DNA of 64,000 bases, from NCBI GenBank assembly GCA_024280945.1, contig JAMXLO010000081.1, positions 45,925 to 109,924 on the forward strand, given 5' to 3'. A model generated the notes under the pieces. The model saw only the letters and a program-made list of their open reading frames with translations, ran no database searches and had not been told where the DNA came from. This document shows, piece after piece, positions 63,165 to 64,000 of the stretch. A program made the position numbers and the translations under genes. This DNA comes from Acetobacteraceae bacterium. Its GTDB lineage: Bacteria; Pseudomonadota; Alphaproteobacteria; Acetobacterales; Acetobacteraceae. Position 1 is the stretch's first letter. Every line of letters starts with the position of its first letter.

Positions 63165-63428
63165 TCATGTTGCGGTGTGTTCCCCAAGGAACGCGCGAAT
63201 GGAGCGCACAGTGACCAGCGATATTTTGCCGATGCGGACTTCCTCCAGCCGCTGATCGCGCAGCATCGCTTTCAATGTGGTCAGGCCACAGCGCAGCGCT
63301 TGGCACGCTTCAGGGCGCCGAAGCGCCATCGGTTCTAAGATCGCCGGCGCGCTACCAGCACCAGCCTTCGCTGGCGGTCGCTTGGCTTGCTGAGATACAC
63401 GCGATTGCTTCGCTGTGCGTCGGGCCAT
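63165..63428 (-). CDS. AlpA/excisionase-like helix-turn-helix regulator
   Basis: An 87-residue basic protein. After a Lys/Arg/Ala-rich start, RRPEACQALRCGLTTLKAMLRDQRLEEVRIGKISLVTVRSIRAFLG has the MerR/excisionase-type winged helix pattern used by AlpA-like proteins. AlpA regulators switch on excision and replication genes in P4-type and PICI-type satellites. It lies about 130 nt upstream of the DUF3987 gene and near the right end of the element, where such regulators usually sit. Confidence 0.8.
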   Translation of the reverse strand: MARRTAKQSRVSQQAKRPPAKAGAGSAPAILEPMALRRPEACQALRCGLTTLKAMLRDQRLEEVRIGKISLVTVRSIRAFLGEHTAT

Positions 63429-63805
63429 AGGCGCACTTCTCCCGTTCGGGTCGCAGAAGTGTTCCTAGGGTTTGGCCCCGCACCCAGGCGCAGGCTGTGA
63501 GCGGCTGGAACGTTCGCCGCATCCGGTCTTGTTCTCGCAACTTGCGTCCACTGCCGCCGTCGCTGCTGGTGGCAAGCCACCATGAAACTGTCGCGGACTT
63601 GTGACGGCGTTCTGCCTGCCGGTCCCGTGCATCGTGGATATCCCGCCGCATGGAAGCGCGCAAGATCGCGTCCAGGCGCGTCAGATCGGCCGGCTTTGTC
63701 GGGGGTCACTTATCGTGGGTCAGCCTTTCGGCTCCGCAGCCGGCCTGCCGGAAATGCTTGCGCCACAGGCATAGGTTCATCTTCGGCGCCCTTAAGCCCA
63801 AATTC
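63429..63805. other. Right end of the element, no firm gene
   Basis: About 377 nt between the AlpA-like gene and attR. Overlapping open frames of about 100 codons exist on the minus strand, but they have Arg-rich, non-family composition and overlap the AlpA gene. Probably regulatory and recombination-site DNA (arm sites). Confidence 0.45.
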
Positions 63806-63819
63806 CATCCCCTCCGCCA
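63806..63819 (+). repeat. attR core
   Basis: catcccctccgcca is identical to the 3' end of tRNA-Ser at 53367-53380, with partial similarity continuing upstream. No tRNA gene body precedes it, so it is the right junction left by integration. Confidence 0.83.
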
Positions 63820-64000
63820 GAAACTGAAGCACATCAATGACTTGGGAGGCGCCGGGCGGCGCTTAGAATTTATCGGAAGATCGCTGTAAGAAACGAATGG
63901 GTCGCGTCGAGCAAATCAGACCTTCCGGCAAACGAAACGCTCACGGTTCGCATGACGTTAGTGTTCGCGTGTTGAATCTCGACATCTCCGCAGCCATTTG
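63820..64000. other. Chromosomal DNA right of the element
   Basis: The last 181 nt should be the sequence that originally followed the tRNA gene. I see no complete gene, tRNA or clear hairpin; a gene may begin beyond the window. Confidence 0.5.

Larger units (their letters stand above)
53381..63819. mobile_element. Integrated phage-satellite-like element with HK97 head genes, inserted in tRNA-Ser
   Basis: The element of about 10.4 kb is flanked by a 14-bp direct repeat of the tRNA 3' end. It carries a tyrosine integrase, an orphan membrane protein, portal, prohead protease and major capsid genes, a Cys-rich small protein, six unknown small genes, a DUF3987 replication protein and an AlpA-like regulator. 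No large terminase, tail, or lysis gene is visible. The set matches the general plan of capsid-forming satellites or a strongly reduced prophage. Integration looks intact at both ends. Confidence 0.85.

Noticed and set aside
63335..63709. Two overlapping minus-strand frames of 103-124 codons at the right end of the element
   Set aside because: They overlap the AlpA-like gene, are Arg-rich without hydrophobic core patterns and have no clear ribosome sites.

Overview
The window is a high-GC chromosomal segment with short intergenic gaps and many ATGA/GTGA start-stop overlaps. The complete hopanoid cluster (hpnA-B-C-D-E, squalene-hopene cyclase, hpnG, with hpnL divergent), the gatCAB amidotransferase operon, FAD/PQQ-type dehydrogenase relatives and many small-molecule oxidoreductases point to an alphaproteobacterium. 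The gene set is most like Acetobacteraceae/Rhodospirillales; this is inferred from gene content, not from a search.

Layout. 1-6.7 kb: a truncated MBOAT acyltransferase, a glutathione transferase, an aldo/keto reductase - enolase-superfamily dehydratase - PfkB kinase group, two GNATs and a decayed DHA2 efflux pump. 6.9-13.9 kb: a minus-strand block with an LLM flavoprotein, a tightly overlapped metal/cobalamin operon (CDF exporter, BtuF/BtuC/BtuD-like importer, TonB, ATP:cob(I)alamin adenosyltransferase) and an OFA-type MFS carrier. 14-19 kb: CinA, a broken SDR, small secreted proteins and a methyltransferase. 19-27.7 kb: hopanoid synthesis from farnesyl-PP through hydroxysqualene and squalene to hopene and extended hopanoids, plus the HpnL membrane protein. 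28-31.5 kb: a split chromate transporter and three glycosyltransferases, two of them tandem GT92 copies of identical length. 31.6-37 kb: CoA-transferase, enoyl-CoA hydratase, a bacterial animal-type heme peroxidase with an elaborate leader, a cupin-like protein and an FAH-family hydrolase. 37-41 kb: gatB-gatA-gatC and ruvX. 41-53 kb: a decayed MFS gene, an ECF sigma/anti-sigma pair, a DUF2934 protein, a three-gene membrane dehydrogenase operon whose GMC subunit has an in-frame amber codon, a TPP enzyme, an SDR, a GST and a large MscS channel.

53.3-63.8 kb is the most notable region. It is a compact integrated element of about 10.4 kb inserted at the 3' end of a tRNA-Ser(GCT) gene. It is bounded by a 14-bp direct repeat of the tRNA end (53367-53380 and 63806-63819). 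It encodes a tyrosine integrase next to the tRNA, a lower-GC membrane cargo gene, an HK97-type head module (major capsid, prohead protease, portal), a string of unknown small proteins, a DUF3987 replication protein and an AlpA-like regulator. No large terminase, tail or lysis gene is visible. This composition resembles a capsid-forming phage satellite more than a complete prophage.

The head operon carries unusual RNA-level structure. Between the protease and portal genes there are four consecutive hairpins with different but self-complementary stems and one shared 10-nt loop. The capsid gene leader can fold with A-B-A'-B' pairing that covers its ribosome-binding site. A perfect hairpin also covers a candidate protease start codon. 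These fit post-transcriptional control of head-protein stoichiometry, which is an inference.
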